Numbered from the stretch's first letter, positions 28,613-38,008 are shown. The stretch is 64,000 bases of DNA from Rhodopseudomonas boonkerdii (GCF_021184025.1 NZ_CP036537.1:3844001-3908000); one strand, 5' to 3'. Numbers and translations: made by a program. Notes: a model not told the origin generated them from the sequence alone.

Positions 28613-29231
28613 TGTGTGGGGACGCGCTTGGATGCAGCACCGGCCTGTATCCGGCGCGTAACGCCCGCATCGTTGATGGTGGCGTCAGCAATTGCGCATC
28701 GTGCAGAGCACCGTCGTGCTCCGCGTAGCCCGCAAATGACCATCGCCACACACCCCCATGTGCGATCAGATAGCTCTCGCCATCCGCCTCGACCATCGCA
28801 CCTTCCGGCAGCGCCTCGATCGCCCCGTCGATCGAATGCAATCGCTTTCCTCGCCCATCCAGCCGCTCCGCATGCAGCACGCGATCGATCTCGGTCGCCT
28901 TCACGCCGGTGACGCCGTTGCCCAGCTCCCATGCAGTGCGAAACCGGTTGGCGTCGTCGCGGCGACAATAGAAGCAGGGGCGATGGCCGGCGGCGAAGGA
29001 TGTGGCCTCATCCAGGAAAAACAGTTCGGTCCAGCTTTGCCGCGCCATCACATCGCGGCGGCGGCCACGGAATTCACAGACGCAGGTGATCCAGGCCGGG
29101 TTGGACCAGCGGCGATTCAGCAGAGTCTTTGTGTTAGGGTCATGGATAATGCCGCGATTGCCGGTGAACATGCCGCGGGCGGGCACGGCGACGATGTCGC
29201 CGAACGGGGTGACGCGGTTTTGAAGGGGCAT
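28596..29231 (-). CDS. conserved hypothetical protein with CxxC motif
   Basis: A 211-residue protein of unknown function, not recognised as a named family with certainty. Visible features are GDIVAVPARGMFTGNRGIIH near the N-terminus, a possible metal or nucleotide region HRPCFYCRRDDANRF (~residues 84-98) with a CxxC pair, and an acidic, soluble character without membrane spans. I start at ATG 29231 because GGGAG lies 8 nt upstream and the ten residues before it are not needed. The last ~5 codons and the stop lie inside a REP-like repeat, so the C-terminus may have been altered by repeat insertion. Confidence 0.65.
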   Translation of the reverse strand: MPLQNRVTPFGDIVAVPARGMFTGNRGIIHDPNTKTLLNRRWSNPAWITCVCEFRGRRRDVMARQSWTELFFLDEATSFAAGHRPCFYCRRDDANRFRTAWELGNGVTGVKATEIDRVLHAERLDGRGKRLHSIDGAIEALPEGAMVEADGESYLIAHGGVWRWSFAGYAEHDGALHDAQLLTPPSTMRALRAGYRPVLHPSASPHTPPSS

Positions 29232-29256
29232 ATGGCGCGTCTCCCTTGCTCTATCT

Positions 29257-29356
29257 GTCATCGCCCGGCTCGACCGGGCGATCCAGTAAACGCCGGCCTA
29301 TCGATCAAGCCGCTCCGCCTGTGTTTACTGGATCACCCGCTTTCGCGGGTGATGAC
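29257..29356. repeat. palindromic repeat, GTCATCGCCCGG type
   Basis: The outer parts GTCATCGCCCGGCTCGACCG and the mirrored CCCGCTTTCGCGGGTGATGAC (first 20 bases considered) flank inner arms GATCCAGTAAAC and GTTTACTGGATC. It separates the conserved hypothetical gene from gpt. Confidence 0.88.
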
Positions 29357-29381
29357 ATTGGGCGCGTATGACAGTTGGAGC

Positions 29382-29906
29382 TTACGCCGCCCCATCCCGC
29401 ATCGGCGGCTGGAACGACAGGCCGAGATCCCACGGGAAGAAGATCCACGTATCCTGTGAGACTTCGGTGATGAACGTATCCACCAGCGGACGCCCCATCG
29501 GCTTCGCATAGACCGTCGCGAAATGCGCGTCGGGCAGCATCTCGCGCACCATGCGCGCGGTCTTGCCGGTGTCGACGAGATCGTCGACGATCAAGATCCC
29601 CTTGCCGGTGCCATTGCCGAGTTTCGCCGTGGCATCGGAAATGCCCTTCAGTATCTGCAACTCACCCTGCTTGTTATGTGCGTAGCTGGCGATACAAACC
29701 GTATCGATCACGCGCACGCCGAGTTCGCGCGCCACGATCGCCGCCGGCACGAGACCGCCGCGGGTGATCGCGACGATGGCTTCAAATGGCCCCACGCTGT
29801 TGAGCCGCCAGGTCAGTGCGCGGCAGTCGCGATGGAACTGATCCCACGACACTGGAAAGGCCTTGCCGGCACGCTCCTGCGCGCTCAGCTCCGGATGCTC
29901 AGCCAT
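29382..29906 (-). CDS. gpt: xanthine phosphoribosyltransferase
   Basis: A 174-residue purine-salvage enzyme that joins xanthine or guanine to PRPP. The PRPP-binding signature [17 protein letters not shown] (~residues 104-120) and the N-terminal loop [17 protein letters not shown] (~47-63) match Gpt. Length fits the family (150-175). Ribosome site AAGGAG is near the ATG at 29906. It follows the CinA-N gene on the same strand after 29 nt and may be cotranscribed with it. Confidence 0.9.
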   Translation of the reverse strand: MAEHPELSAQERAGKAFPVSWDQFHRDCRALTWRLNSVGPFEAIVAITRGGLVPAAIVARELGVRVIDTVCIASYAHNKQGELQILKGISDATAKLGNGTGKGILIVDDLVDTGKTARMVREMLPDAHFATVYAKPMGRPLVDTFITEVSQDTWIFFPWDLGLSFQPPMRDGAA

Positions 29907-29935
29907 ATCTTACTCCTTGAAAAACGGCTCGCCTG

Positions 29936-30670
29936 TTACTTCGCGGCGGCGAGCCCCGCAAGCATCTCCTTCACCGCATTCATGGCGGCGTCGAGCTTGG
30001 CTTGGTCGCGCGAACGCACCACGAGATTGGTGTTCGGCTTGCCCTGCTCGTCCATGAACGGATAGCTGCCGATAATCGTATCAGGATGTGCTGCGGCGAT
30101 TTCGCGCAGCGGGCCGCCGACATCGCCTTCCCTGGCATTGGCCTTCACGGTGTCCGACAGCATGCGCAGGCCCGACCGCAGCTTCGGTGCCACGATGTCC
30201 ATCATCGCCTGCATGATGCTGGGCACACCGGCCATCACGATCACGTTCTCGATCTTGAAACCCGGCGCCAGAATCGTCGCGCTCTGGATCAGATCCGCGC
30301 CGTCCGGAATGCGCGCCATGCGCAAGCGGGCTTCGTTGAGGTCCGCGCCAAAACGCTCCTGGAAACGTGCCACGACGTCCGGGTGGTGATCGATGCTGAC
30401 ACCAAAGGCTTTGGCGACGGAATCCGCCGTGATGTCGTCATGGGTCGGCCCGATGCCGCCCGTGGTAAAAACGTAGTCATAGCGTTGGCGCAGCGCGTTG
30501 AGCGCCGCAACGATGTCGGCCTCGTCGTCGGAGACGACGCGGACTTCCTTGAGGTCGATGCCGATATTGGTGAGGTATTCGGCGATATAGCCGATGTTCT
30601 TGTCCTTGGTCCGGCCGGACAGAATTTCGTCGCCGATCACCAGAATGGACGCTGTCACGATCTCGGTCAT
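29936..30670 (-). CDS. CinA N-terminal/MoaB-like molybdopterin-binding domain protein
   Basis: A 244-residue protein equal to the N-terminal (MoCF/COG1058) domain of CinA and lacking the C-terminal nicotinamide-nucleotide amidase domain. The opening ASILVIGDEILSGRTKDKN (~residues 6-24) and VFTTGGIGPTHDDITADSV (~61-79) are the molybdopterin-fold motifs. CinA-type domains can act as ADP-ribose pyrophosphatases, so that is a possible activity. Any competence role is unsupported here. The gene precedes gpt with a short gap. Confidence 0.88.
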   Translation of the reverse strand: MTEIVTASILVIGDEILSGRTKDKNIGYIAEYLTNIGIDLKEVRVVSDDEADIVAALNALRQRYDYVFTTGGIGPTHDDITADSVAKAFGVSIDHHPDVVARFQERFGADLNEARLRMARIPDGADLIQSATILAPGFKIENVIVMAGVPSIMQAMMDIVAPKLRSGLRMLSDTVKANAREGDVGGPLREIAAAHPDTIIGSYPFMDEQGKPNTNLVVRSRDQAKLDAAMNAVKEMLAGLAAAK

Positions 30671-30891
30671 GTCTCACTTCCTCGCCTGATCAGGCACCAT
30701 GCGCAGGCACAGCCCCGATGTCATCCGGTTATGCCGCCTAAACGTGCAGCGTCCAGCCGTTTTTTAGGGCAGCTTTTCCGCGCCCCCTACGAATTGCTCG
30801 TCCAGAATGCATATCGCGCTGGCCCGCCCCTTGCTACCGTCTCCTTTAGTCGTGCAATCTTGGACACGGCCTCGAACACAGTCAGGGGTAT

Positions 30892-32310
30892 ATGGCAGTC
30901 GCGTTCGACGAAATGAATGGGCTCGATGGCGCGCTCCGACCCGCCTATGAGGAGCTCTCACGCTGGCTCGAAGAGACGCCGCCGGACGCACTCGAACATC
31001 GCCGGCAAGAAGCCGAGTTGCTGTTTCGCCGCATCGGCATCACCTTCGCCGTCTATGGCGAGGCGGAATCCACCGAACGACTGATCCCCTTCGATGTCAT
31101 CCCGCGCATCATCTCCGGCCGGGAATGGACGCGGCTGGAAACGGGATTGAAGCAGCGCACCCGCGCCATCAACATGTTCCTTAAGGATATCTATCACGGC
31201 CGCGACATTCTTCGCGCGGGCGTGGTGCCGGACGATCTGATCTTTCAGAATCCGGTGTTCCGGCCGGAGATGAACGGCCAGGACGTGCCGCACGATGTCT
31301 ATGTGCATATTGCGGGGATCGACATCGTCCGCACCGACCCCAACGAATTTTACGTGCTCGAGGACAATGCGCGCACGCCCTCCGGGGTCTCCTACATGCT
31401 GGAGAACCGCGAGATCATGATGCGGCTGTTTCCCGACCTGTTCGCGCGACATCGCGTTGCGCCGGTGGAGAAATATCCGGACGAGTTGCTGTCCTGCCTG
31501 CGTTCGGTGGCGCCGCGCTCGGCCTCCACCGAACCGACTGTCGCGCTGCTGACGCCGGGCGTCTACAACTCGGCCTTCTACGAGCATTCGTTTCTGGCCG
31601 ACAAGCTCGGTGTCGAACTGGTCGAAGGCCGCGACCTCATCGTGAAGAGCGACGAGGTGTTCATGCGCACCACCGAAGGGCTGAAGCGTGTGGACGTGCT
31701 GTATCGCCGGCTCGACGACGACTTCATCGATCCCCTCACCTTCCGTCCGGATTCCGCGCTCGGTGTCCCCGGTCTGATGTCGGCCTATATGGCGGGCAAT
31801 ATCACACTGGCCAACGCTGTCGGCACCGGGATCGCCGATGACAAGGCGATGTATAGCTACATGCCGGACATCGTGAAATTCTATCTCGGCGAAGAACCGA
31901 TCCTGAAGAACGTGCCGACCTGGCGCTGCCGCGAGGCTGGCGATCTCGCTTACGTGCTCGACAATCTCGGCGACCTCGTCGTCAAGGAAGTGCATGGCTC
32001 CGGCGGCTACGGCATGCTGATCGGCCCCGCCGCGACGAAGGCGACCATCGAAGCTTTCCGCGACAAGCTGAAGCGCGAACCGGAAGGCTTTATCGCCCAG
32101 CCGACGCTGGCGCTCTCCACCTGCCCAACCTGCACCGCGACCGGCCTTGCGCCGCGCCATGTGGATCTGCGCCCCTTCGTGCTCACCGGCGCCAGGGAAA
32201 GCCGGATCGTGCCCGGCGGCCTCACCCGCGTGGCGTTGCAGGAGGGTTCGCTGGTGGTGAACTCGAGCCAGGGCGGCGGAACGAAGGATACGTGGATTCT
32301 GGATGAGTGA
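30892..32310 (+). CDS. circularly permuted ATP-grasp type 2 protein
   Basis: A 472-residue protein of the DUF404/DUF407 circularly permuted ATP-grasp family, predicted to form an amide or peptide bond using ATP. Recognisable blocks are RPAYEELSRWLEE near the start, FNVYLDG-type region replaced by ITFAVYGEAESTERL, the ATP-grasp block YVLEDNARTPSGVSYMLENR cut at its 20th residue, and KEVHGSGGYGMLIGP (~residues 364-378). AGGGG precedes ATG 30892. It opens the cluster with alpha-E, transglutaminase and Anbu genes, a conserved set thought to make and remove a peptide-like modification. Confidence 0.88.
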   Translation: MAVAFDEMNGLDGALRPAYEELSRWLEETPPDALEHRRQEAELLFRRIGITFAVYGEAESTERLIPFDVIPRIISGREWTRLETGLKQRTRAINMFLKDIYHGRDILRAGVVPDDLIFQNPVFRPEMNGQDVPHDVYVHIAGIDIVRTDPNEFYVLEDNARTPSGVSYMLENREIMMRLFPDLFARHRVAPVEKYPDELLSCLRSVAPRSASTEPTVALLTPGVYNSAFYEHSFLADKLGVELVEGRDLIVKSDEVFMRTTEGLKRVDVLYRRLDDDFIDPLTFRPDSALGVPGLMSAYMAGNITLANAVGTGIADDKAMYSYMPDIVKFYLGEEPILKNVPTWRCREAGDLAYVLDNLGDLVVKEVHGSGGYGMLIGPAATKATIEAFRDKLKREPEGFIAQPTLALSTCPTCTATGLAPRHVDLRPFVLTGARESRIVPGGLTRVALQEGSLVVNSSQGGGTKDTWILDE

Positions 32311-32325
32311 GATGATGGCCGCTCC

Positions 32326-32465
32326 CCGTGTCCCGGGCGCAATGCAGCGCAAGCGAAGCGCGGCGATGCTTTGCAAAACCGGGACCGCCACAAACACCTT
32401 ACATTCGTGCGGTTCCGGTTCTGCGCAGCGGCATAAACATGCCGCTGCGCGCCCAGGACACGAGG
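32326..32465. repeat. dispersed palindromic repeat, type B (copy 3)
   Basis: CCCGGGCGCAATGCAGCGCA and GATGCTTTGCAAAACCGGGACC on one side face GCGGTTCCGGTTCTGCGCAG-like sequence on the other (shown to 20 bases). It is inserted between the ATP-grasp and alpha-E genes of the Anbu cluster. Confidence 0.8.
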
Positions 32466-32480
32466 CCATCGAGTAACACC

Positions 32481-33425
32481 ATGCTGTCGCGCACCGCTGA
32501 AAATCTCTACTGGCTGGCCCGCTATATCGAGCGCGCCGAATATCTCGCACGCACCATAGAGGCGACGCTGCGCGTCACCGCGCTGCCGAGCGCGTATGTC
32601 GGCCAGACCAACGAATGGGACTCGGCGCTGCAGACCGCAGGCATCAGCGCCGGATTCTACAATTGTCACGCGGTCGCCGATGAAGAGAGCGTGGTCGAAT
32701 ATATCGCTTTCGCGCCGGGCAATCCGTCATCGATCCGCAACTGCATCGAGGCCGCGCGCCTCAATGCGCGCTCGGTGCGCACCGCATTGACCGGCGAGAT
32801 GTGGGACACCATCAACGGCGCCTGGCTGGAATTGCAGTCGGTGTGGAACAACGGCACCAAATCGCGCGAGCAGCTCGCGCGCTTCCTGCGCTTCGTGCAG
32901 GAGACGTCGCTGCGCTTCGACGGTTCGGCCTATCGCACCATGCTGCGCAACGACGCCTATTGGTTCTCGCGGCTCGGCCTGCATCTGGAACGCGCCGACA
33001 ACACCGCGCGCATTCTCGATGTGAAATATCACTTGCTGCTGCCGCAGGACGAGCATGTCGGCGGCCCCCTCGATTACTATCAGTGGACCTCGATCCTGCG
33101 CTCGGTCTCGGCGCTGACGGCCTATCACTGGGTCTATCGCGAGACGCTGAAGCCATGGCTCATCGCGGACCTCCTGATCCTCAACGACACGCTGCCGCGG
33201 TCGCTGGCGAGCTGCTACGGTAATCTCGTCCGCAACCTCGACCAGATCGGCGTCGCCTATGGCCGCCAAGGTGCGGCCCAGCGCCATGCGCGCGGCATCC
33301 GCAACCGGCTTGAACATAGCCATATCGACGATATCTTCCAGCGCGGCCTGCATGAATTCATTCAGGAATTCATTGCCGACAACAATCGGCTGGGCGAAAT
33401 CATCGGCAAGCAATATCTGATCTGA
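32481..33425 (+). CDS. alpha-E domain protein (DUF403)
   Basis: A 314-residue, mainly helical protein of the alpha-E family. It begins MLSRTAENLYWLARYIERAE, the classic start, with repeats of charged helices and SRLGLHLERADNTARILD (~residues 163-180). DUF403 proteins occur almost always beside circularly permuted ATP-grasp and transglutaminase genes, and their biochemical role is unknown. I start at ATG 32481; the frame is open back to 32328 through a dispersed repeat, which is not family sequence. Confidence 0.88.
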   Translation: MLSRTAENLYWLARYIERAEYLARTIEATLRVTALPSAYVGQTNEWDSALQTAGISAGFYNCHAVADEESVVEYIAFAPGNPSSIRNCIEAARLNARSVRTALTGEMWDTINGAWLELQSVWNNGTKSREQLARFLRFVQETSLRFDGSAYRTMLRNDAYWFSRLGLHLERADNTARILDVKYHLLLPQDEHVGGPLDYYQWTSILRSVSALTAYHWVYRETLKPWLIADLLILNDTLPRSLASCYGNLVRNLDQIGVAYGRQGAAQRHARGIRNRLEHSHIDDIFQRGLHEFIQEFIADNNRLGEIIGKQYLI

Positions 33426-33442
33426 CACAACTCGATTTAAAC

Positions 33443-34279
33443 ATGCGCCTCCGCATCGCCCATTCCACCACCTATCGCTACGAGCCGCCGGCTTCCGGCG
33501 TCATCCAGATTCTGCGCATGACTCCCGGCAGCCATGACAGTCAGTATGTGGCGGACTGGCAGATCGACGTCTCCACCGACTCGCGCCTCGACAGGCATGA
33601 GGATGCGTTTGGCAACGTCACCCATGTGCTGACCCATGGGCCGCTGTCGGACCTTACCATCACCGTGGAGGGCCTCATCGAGACCCAGGACACCGGCGGC
33701 GTGCTGCGCGGCACTGACGAGCGCTTTCCGCCCAGCCTGTTCCTGCGCCCCACAAATCTCACCGACGTCACGCCGGCGATGGAGACGTTCGCGCGTGAAC
33801 TGACGCCTTCGCCCGAGCATGACCCGCTTGGCTATCTGCATGCGCTGATGCTCGGCATCAACGCGCATATGATCTTCGACACCGATCCCACCAGCAGCGG
33901 CACCACCGCCAGCGAGGCCTTTTCGCTGAAGCGCGGCGTGTGCCAGGACTACGCGCATATCTTCATTGCCTGCGCCCGGGTCGGCGGCATCCCCGCCCGC
34001 TTCGTCTCCGGCCATTTCTGGCGGGCCGATGGGGCGAATCAGCAGGAGGCCGGCCATGCCTGGGCAGAAGCCCATGTGCCTGGGCTCGGCTGGATCGGCT
34101 TCGATCCGGCCAATGCCATCTGCACCACTGACGCCCACGCCCGCATCGCCATTGGCCTTGATTACCTCGGCGCTGCGCCGGTGCGCGGCACCCGCTATGG
34201 TGGCGGCATGGAAACGCTGACCGTGGCAGTGCGCGTTGACAAAGTCTCGGATCGCGGCCAGTCGCAGTTCCAGAGTTGA
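33443..34279 (+). CDS. transglutaminase-like cysteine protease family protein
   Basis: A 278-residue member of the bacterial transglutaminase-like family. It begins with the N-terminal beta domain (MRLRIAHSTTYRYEPPASG). The catalytic triad is visible as Cys in KRGVCQDYAHIF (~residues 156-167), His in AGHAWAEAHVPG (~199-210) and Asp in GFDPANAICT (~215). In this gene neighbourhood it is thought to cleave or reverse the product of the ATP-grasp enzyme. It follows the alpha-E gene by 17 nt. Confidence 0.9.
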   Translation: MRLRIAHSTTYRYEPPASGVIQILRMTPGSHDSQYVADWQIDVSTDSRLDRHEDAFGNVTHVLTHGPLSDLTITVEGLIETQDTGGVLRGTDERFPPSLFLRPTNLTDVTPAMETFARELTPSPEHDPLGYLHALMLGINAHMIFDTDPTSSGTTASEAFSLKRGVCQDYAHIFIACARVGGIPARFVSGHFWRADGANQQEAGHAWAEAHVPGLGWIGFDPANAICTTDAHARIAIGLDYLGAAPVRGTRYGGGMETLTVAVRVDKVSDRGQSQFQS

Positions 34280-34282
34280 TCT

Positions 34283-34371
34283 GTAGGGTGGGCAAAGCGC
34301 AGCGTGCGTGCCCACCACTTTGGGCCGGGTGGACAAGGGGGCACCGCTTTGCCCACCCTACAGGACGAGGT
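34283..34371. repeat. palindromic repeat, GTAGGGTGGGCAAAG type (copy 1)
   Basis: GTAGGGTGGGCAAAGCG and CGCTTTGCCCACCCTAC form the outer arms. It lies between the transglutaminase gene and the Anbu gene, so it interrupts the cluster without breaking a reading frame. Confidence 0.9.
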
Positions 34372-34424
34372 TGCCCGCCCCGCCGCCTGAGCGTAAGACG
34401 CTTTTCAGGTTCGAGAGGCTGGCG

Positions 34425-35165
34425 ATGACTTACTGCTGCGGAATTCTGGTGAAGGACGGCCTGGTGATGATCGCGGACACGCGCACCAATGCCGGGCTCG
34501 ACAACGTTTCCACCTTCCGCAAGCTGCACATCTTCAACCAACCAGGCGAACGTATCATGGCGATCGCCTCCGCCGGCAATCTCGCCATCAGCCAGTCGGT
34601 GCTCTCAACCCTGAGCGAGGGGCTGGAGAATCCCGACACTGGCGAGATCGAGACGCTGATGAACGCGCCGACCATGTTCCAGGCAGCGAAGCGCATCGGT
34701 CGCGCGATCCGGCATGTCAGTTCCACCGAAGGCAAGGCGCTACAGGCGGAAGACATCAGCTTCGACGTCTCCTTCCTGTTCGGCGGCCAGATCGCCGGCG
34801 CGAAGATGCGGATGTTCATGATCTATCCGGCGGGCAACTTCATCGAATGTACCGTGGACACGCCCTATCTGCAGATCGGCGAGCACAAATACGGCAAGCC
34901 GGTGCTCGACCGTGCCATGCATTACGATGTCGAACTTTATGACGCGCTGAAAACCGGCCTGATCTCGATGGATTCGACCATGCGCTCGAATATCGGCGTC
35001 GGCCTGCCCATCGATGTGCTGGTGGTGCGCACCGATGTCTGTGACGCCGATCTCAACCACCGCATCGAGGCTGGCGAACCCTATTTCCACGATCTGCGCT
35101 CGCGCTGGTCGGCCGCCCTACGCGCGGCGCATCAGAGCATCCCGCGCCCGCCGTATAAGAGCTGA
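34425..35165 (+). CDS. anbu: Anbu (ancestral beta subunit) proteasome-like peptidase
   Basis: A 246-residue bacterial relative of HslV and 20S proteasome beta subunits. It begins MTYCCGILVKDGLVMIADTR (20 residues); removal of Met would expose Thr1 as the Ntn-hydrolase nucleophile. ADTRTNAG and the lysine in KLHIFNQPGERIMAIASAG correspond to Asp17/Lys33 regions of proteasome-fold enzymes. The length matches Anbu (~240-260) and is longer than HslV (~180). I start at ATG 34425; the open frame to 34308 covers a repeat. The gene set with ATP-grasp, alpha-E and transglutaminase is the standard Anbu context. Natural substrates are unknown. Confidence 0.9.
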   Translation: MTYCCGILVKDGLVMIADTRTNAGLDNVSTFRKLHIFNQPGERIMAIASAGNLAISQSVLSTLSEGLENPDTGEIETLMNAPTMFQAAKRIGRAIRHVSSTEGKALQAEDISFDVSFLFGGQIAGAKMRMFMIYPAGNFIECTVDTPYLQIGEHKYGKPVLDRAMHYDVELYDALKTGLISMDSTMRSNIGVGLPIDVLVVRTDVCDADLNHRIEAGEPYFHDLRSRWSAALRAAHQSIPRPPYKS

Positions 35166-35169
35166 GACC

Positions 35170-35271
35170 GTAGGATGGGTAGAGCGCGGACGCGTGGCGT
35201 CGGAGCGAACCCATCATCGCATGCTCCGGAGGATGTGAGTGTTGGGCTTCGCTTCGCTTTCCCCATCCTAC
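35170..35271. repeat. palindromic repeat, GTAGGATGGGTAGAGCG type (copy 2)
   Basis: The arms begin GTAGGATGGGTAGAGCG and end TTCCCCATCCTAC. The centre is diverged from copy 1 (20971-21050). It contains the ribosome site and first codons assigned to the GNAT gene. Confidence 0.85.
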
Positions 35272-35757
35272 GCATGGCGTCCGATGACGGCCGCGGATAT
35301 CATCGCCGTCAAATCACTTGCCGACGTCATTCATCCCGCCTTCCCCGAAAGCGATTCGGTCTTCGCCAATCGCCTCACGCTGCATCCGGTTGGCTGCGAA
35401 GTGCTGGATGGCGATGACGGACTCAAGGGCTATGTGCTCAGCCATCCCTGGCTCGACCGTTCGCCGCCGCCACTCGATACGGTGCTCGCACCGATTACGA
35501 TGGCCACGACCTATTACATTCACGATCTCGCATTGCTGCCCGAGACCCGCGGCAGCGGCGCCGGCACCGCCATTGTCAGCCTCCTCGCGACCCGCGCACG
35601 CGCGCTGCAGTTGCCCAACATGACCCTTGTTGCCGTCAACAATTCGGTTCATTTTTGGCAGCGTCAGGGCTTTACCGTCACCGACGATCCCGTGCTGGAG
35701 TCCAAACTTGCGAGCTACGGCGATCAGGCGCGTTTCATGACGCGAGACCTCACCTAA
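35239..35757 (+). CDS. GNAT-family N-acetyltransferase
   Basis: A 172-residue acetyl-CoA-dependent transferase. The acetyl-CoA loop is [18 protein letters not shown] (~residues 95-112), preceded by the YYIHDLALL strand; [13 protein letters not shown] (~134-146) is the usual motif B region. The start is uncertain. GTG 35239 has GGAGG 6 nt upstream, but both lie inside a palindromic repeat. ATG 35284 gives MTAADI without a good ribosome site. Because WRPMTAADI looks like a normal GNAT beginning, I keep the longer form. Substrate unknown. Confidence 0.8.
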   Translation: MLGFASLSPSYAWRPMTAADIIAVKSLADVIHPAFPESDSVFANRLTLHPVGCEVLDGDDGLKGYVLSHPWLDRSPPPLDTVLAPITMATTYYIHDLALLPETRGSGAGTAIVSLLATRARALQLPNMTLVAVNNSVHFWQRQGFTVTDDPVLESKLASYGDQARFMTRDLT

Positions 35758-35792
35758 AACACTTTGTTCAAGAACCCAGGGAAGAAACCAAA

Positions 35793-36551
35793 ATGACCGC
35801 CAAGATCGCCATCGTCACCGGGGCCGGCACCGGCGTCGGCCGCGCCGCCTCGCTCGCGCTGATGGGCGCCGGCTTCACCGTCGTGCTCGCCGGCCGCCGG
35901 CTGGAGCTGCTGCAGGAAACGCAGAAGCTCGGCGCCGAAAAGGGCGGCAAGAGCCTGCCCGTGACCGCCGACATGCAGGACCCCGCCTCGATCGCGGCGC
36001 TGTTTGCCAAGACCGTGCAGGAATTCGGCCGGCTCGACGTGCTGTTCAACAATGCCGGCATGGGCGCTCCGGCGATCCCGTTCGAGGATCTCGGTTATGA
36101 GCAGTGGAAAGCGGTAGTGGATACCAATCTCACCGCGCCGTTCCTGTGCACCCAGCACGCCTTCCGCATCATGAAGGACCAGACCCCGCGCGGGGGGCGC
36201 ATCATCAACAACGGCTCGATCTCCGCGCATGCGCCGCGTCCGTTCTCGGCGGCCTATACCTCGACCAAGCACGCCATCACCGGCCTCACCAAGGCGAGCA
36301 ATCTCGACGGCCGCGCCTACGACATCGCCGTCGGCCAGATCGATATCGGCAATGCCGCAACCCCGATGACCGACCGCATGGTCAACGGCCCCGGCGTGCT
36401 GCAACCCGATGGCACCTCGAAGCAGGAGCCGCGCATGGACGCCAAGGCCGTGGGTGATGCTGTCGTCTATATGGCCAGCCTGCCGCTGGATGCGAATGTG
36501 CTGACCATGACTGTCATGGCGACCAAGATGCCGTTTGTCGGACGGGGCTGA
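35793..36551 (+). CDS. short-chain dehydrogenase/reductase
   Basis: A 252-residue classical SDR with the nucleotide motif [12 protein letters not shown] (~residues 9-20), NNAGMG (~88), NNGSIS with the catalytic serine (~146) and the active-site YTSTKHA (~158, Tyr and Lys). It would oxidise or reduce an alcohol/ketone using NAD(P). ATG 35793 follows AGGGAAG; the upstream open frame to 35655 overlaps the GNAT gene and is not used. Substrate not predictable. Confidence 0.88.
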   Translation: MTAKIAIVTGAGTGVGRAASLALMGAGFTVVLAGRRLELLQETQKLGAEKGGKSLPVTADMQDPASIAALFAKTVQEFGRLDVLFNNAGMGAPAIPFEDLGYEQWKAVVDTNLTAPFLCTQHAFRIMKDQTPRGGRIINNGSISAHAPRPFSAAYTSTKHAITGLTKASNLDGRAYDIAVGQIDIGNAATPMTDRMVNGPGVLQPDGTSKQEPRMDAKAVGDAVVYMASLPLDANVLTMTVMATKMPFVGRG

Positions 36552-36632
36552 CCTCTCTCACGACGACCTCGCGGCACCGACATTGCATGACATCCGCCGC
36601 CGCGGCATCATTGCCGCGGCTTCGGGGGGGTC

Positions 36633-37883
36633 ATGCTTCAGCTTCAGTCGGCGTTCGGCGTCATCGCACTGCTCGGCCTTGCGTGGCTGTGCGGCGAGCA
36701 TCGCAACAAGGTGTCGTTGCGCAAGGCCGCAATCGGACTGACCGTGACGGTTGCAACCGCTGTCATCCTCCTGAAGCTACCGATCGTGACGCGCGCCTTC
36801 GGAGCGATCAACGATGCGGTCTCCACGATCTCGGCTGCGTCACGCGCCGGAACATCCTTCGTGTTCGGCTATCTCGGTGGCGGCGCACTCCCCTTCGATC
36901 TCAACTCGCCCGGCGCCGATTTCGTGCTCGCGCTGCAGGCGCTGCCGGTGGTCCTCGTCATCAGCGTGCTGACGACGCTGCTGTTCTACTGGCGCATCCT
37001 GCCGCCGATCATACGCGGCATGGCGTGGCTGCTGGAGCGCAGCCTGGGCATCGGCGGCGCCGTGGGCCTCTCCACCGCCGCCAATATCTTTCTCGGCATG
37101 GTCGAGGCTCCGCTGTTCATCCGCCCCTATATCGCGCAGCTCACGCGCAGCGAATTGTTCCTGGTGATGACGGGAGGCATGGCGGGCATCGCCGGCACCG
37201 TGCTGGTGCTTTATGCCACCTTCATGGCGCCCCTGATTCCGGATGCCTCCGCGCATTTCGTCATCGCCTCGGTTCTGTCAGCTCCCGCCGCGATACTCGT
37301 CAGCCTGATCATGGTGCCGGAGACAGAAGAGCGCCGCACCGGCGGCTTGCCGGTCAATCCGGGCTCACCCGCCAACAGCACCATGGACGCCATCGTCAAG
37401 GGCACCACCGCCGGCATTGAACTGCTCGTCAATATCGTGGCGCTGCTGCTGGTATTCGTCGCCTTGATGTATCTGATGAACGCTATCCTGATGCTGCTCC
37501 CTTCCGCGGGCGGCACACCGCTCACCGGGCAGCGGATCGTCGGCTATGCGATGGCGCCTGTCTGCTGGCTGATGGGCCTGCCATGGGATAAGGCGCTCAC
37601 GGCAGGATCGCTGATGGGCGTGAAGACGATCCTCAACGAACTGATTGCCTATGTGCAGCTGTCGAAGCTCGGTCCCGATGCACTCGACCAGCGCTCCCGT
37701 CTCATCATGCTTTACGCGCTGTGCGGCTTCGCCAATTTCGCCAGCCTCGGCATCATGATCGGCGGGCTCGGCACCATGGCGCCGGAACGACGCGACGAAA
37801 TCAATGCGCTGGGCCTGAAGTCCATCCTGTCGGGCACGCTGACGACCTGCCTGATGGGTGCGATCGTTGGTGTGCTCAACTAA
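36633..37883 (+). CDS. concentrative nucleoside transporter (CNT/NupC family)
   Basis: A 416-residue inner-membrane symporter importing nucleosides with protons or sodium. Family blocks are FVFGYLGGG (~residues 72-80), LSTAANIFLGMVEAPLFIRP (~145-164, equivalent to the binding-site segment), and MTGGMAGIAGTVL (~178). About ten hydrophobic spans are visible, and the protein ends with a glycine-rich hydrophobic helix. A GGGGGG tract precedes ATG 36633. It lies alone on the plus strand between an SDR gene and the Pho-box operon. Confidence 0.88.
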   Translation: MLQLQSAFGVIALLGLAWLCGEHRNKVSLRKAAIGLTVTVATAVILLKLPIVTRAFGAINDAVSTISAASRAGTSFVFGYLGGGALPFDLNSPGADFVLALQALPVVLVISVLTTLLFYWRILPPIIRGMAWLLERSLGIGGAVGLSTAANIFLGMVEAPLFIRPYIAQLTRSELFLVMTGGMAGIAGTVLVLYATFMAPLIPDASAHFVIASVLSAPAAILVSLIMVPETEERRTGGLPVNPGSPANSTMDAIVKGTTAGIELLVNIVALLLVFVALMYLMNAILMLLPSAGGTPLTGQRIVGYAMAPVCWLMGLPWDKALTAGSLMGVKTILNELIAYVQLSKLGPDALDQRSRLIMLYALCGFANFASLGIMIGGLGTMAPERRDEINALGLKSILSGTLTTCLMGAIVGVLN

Positions 37884-38008
37884 CAGGTATCGCGCCCGTC
37901 GGCTGGATACGCCAAAAAACCCACTGCATCCGAGTTGTCGGTTTCATGCGACAACTTTTCGCTGCAGAAAACGGCGATTTCCGCCGGTTTTTTGCATCCT
38001 CCATCAAA

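Noticed and set aside
29936..30670. Competence gene cinA
   Set aside because: Only the N-terminal molybdopterin-like domain is present; the amidohydrolase domain and recA are missing, so a competence role is not supported.
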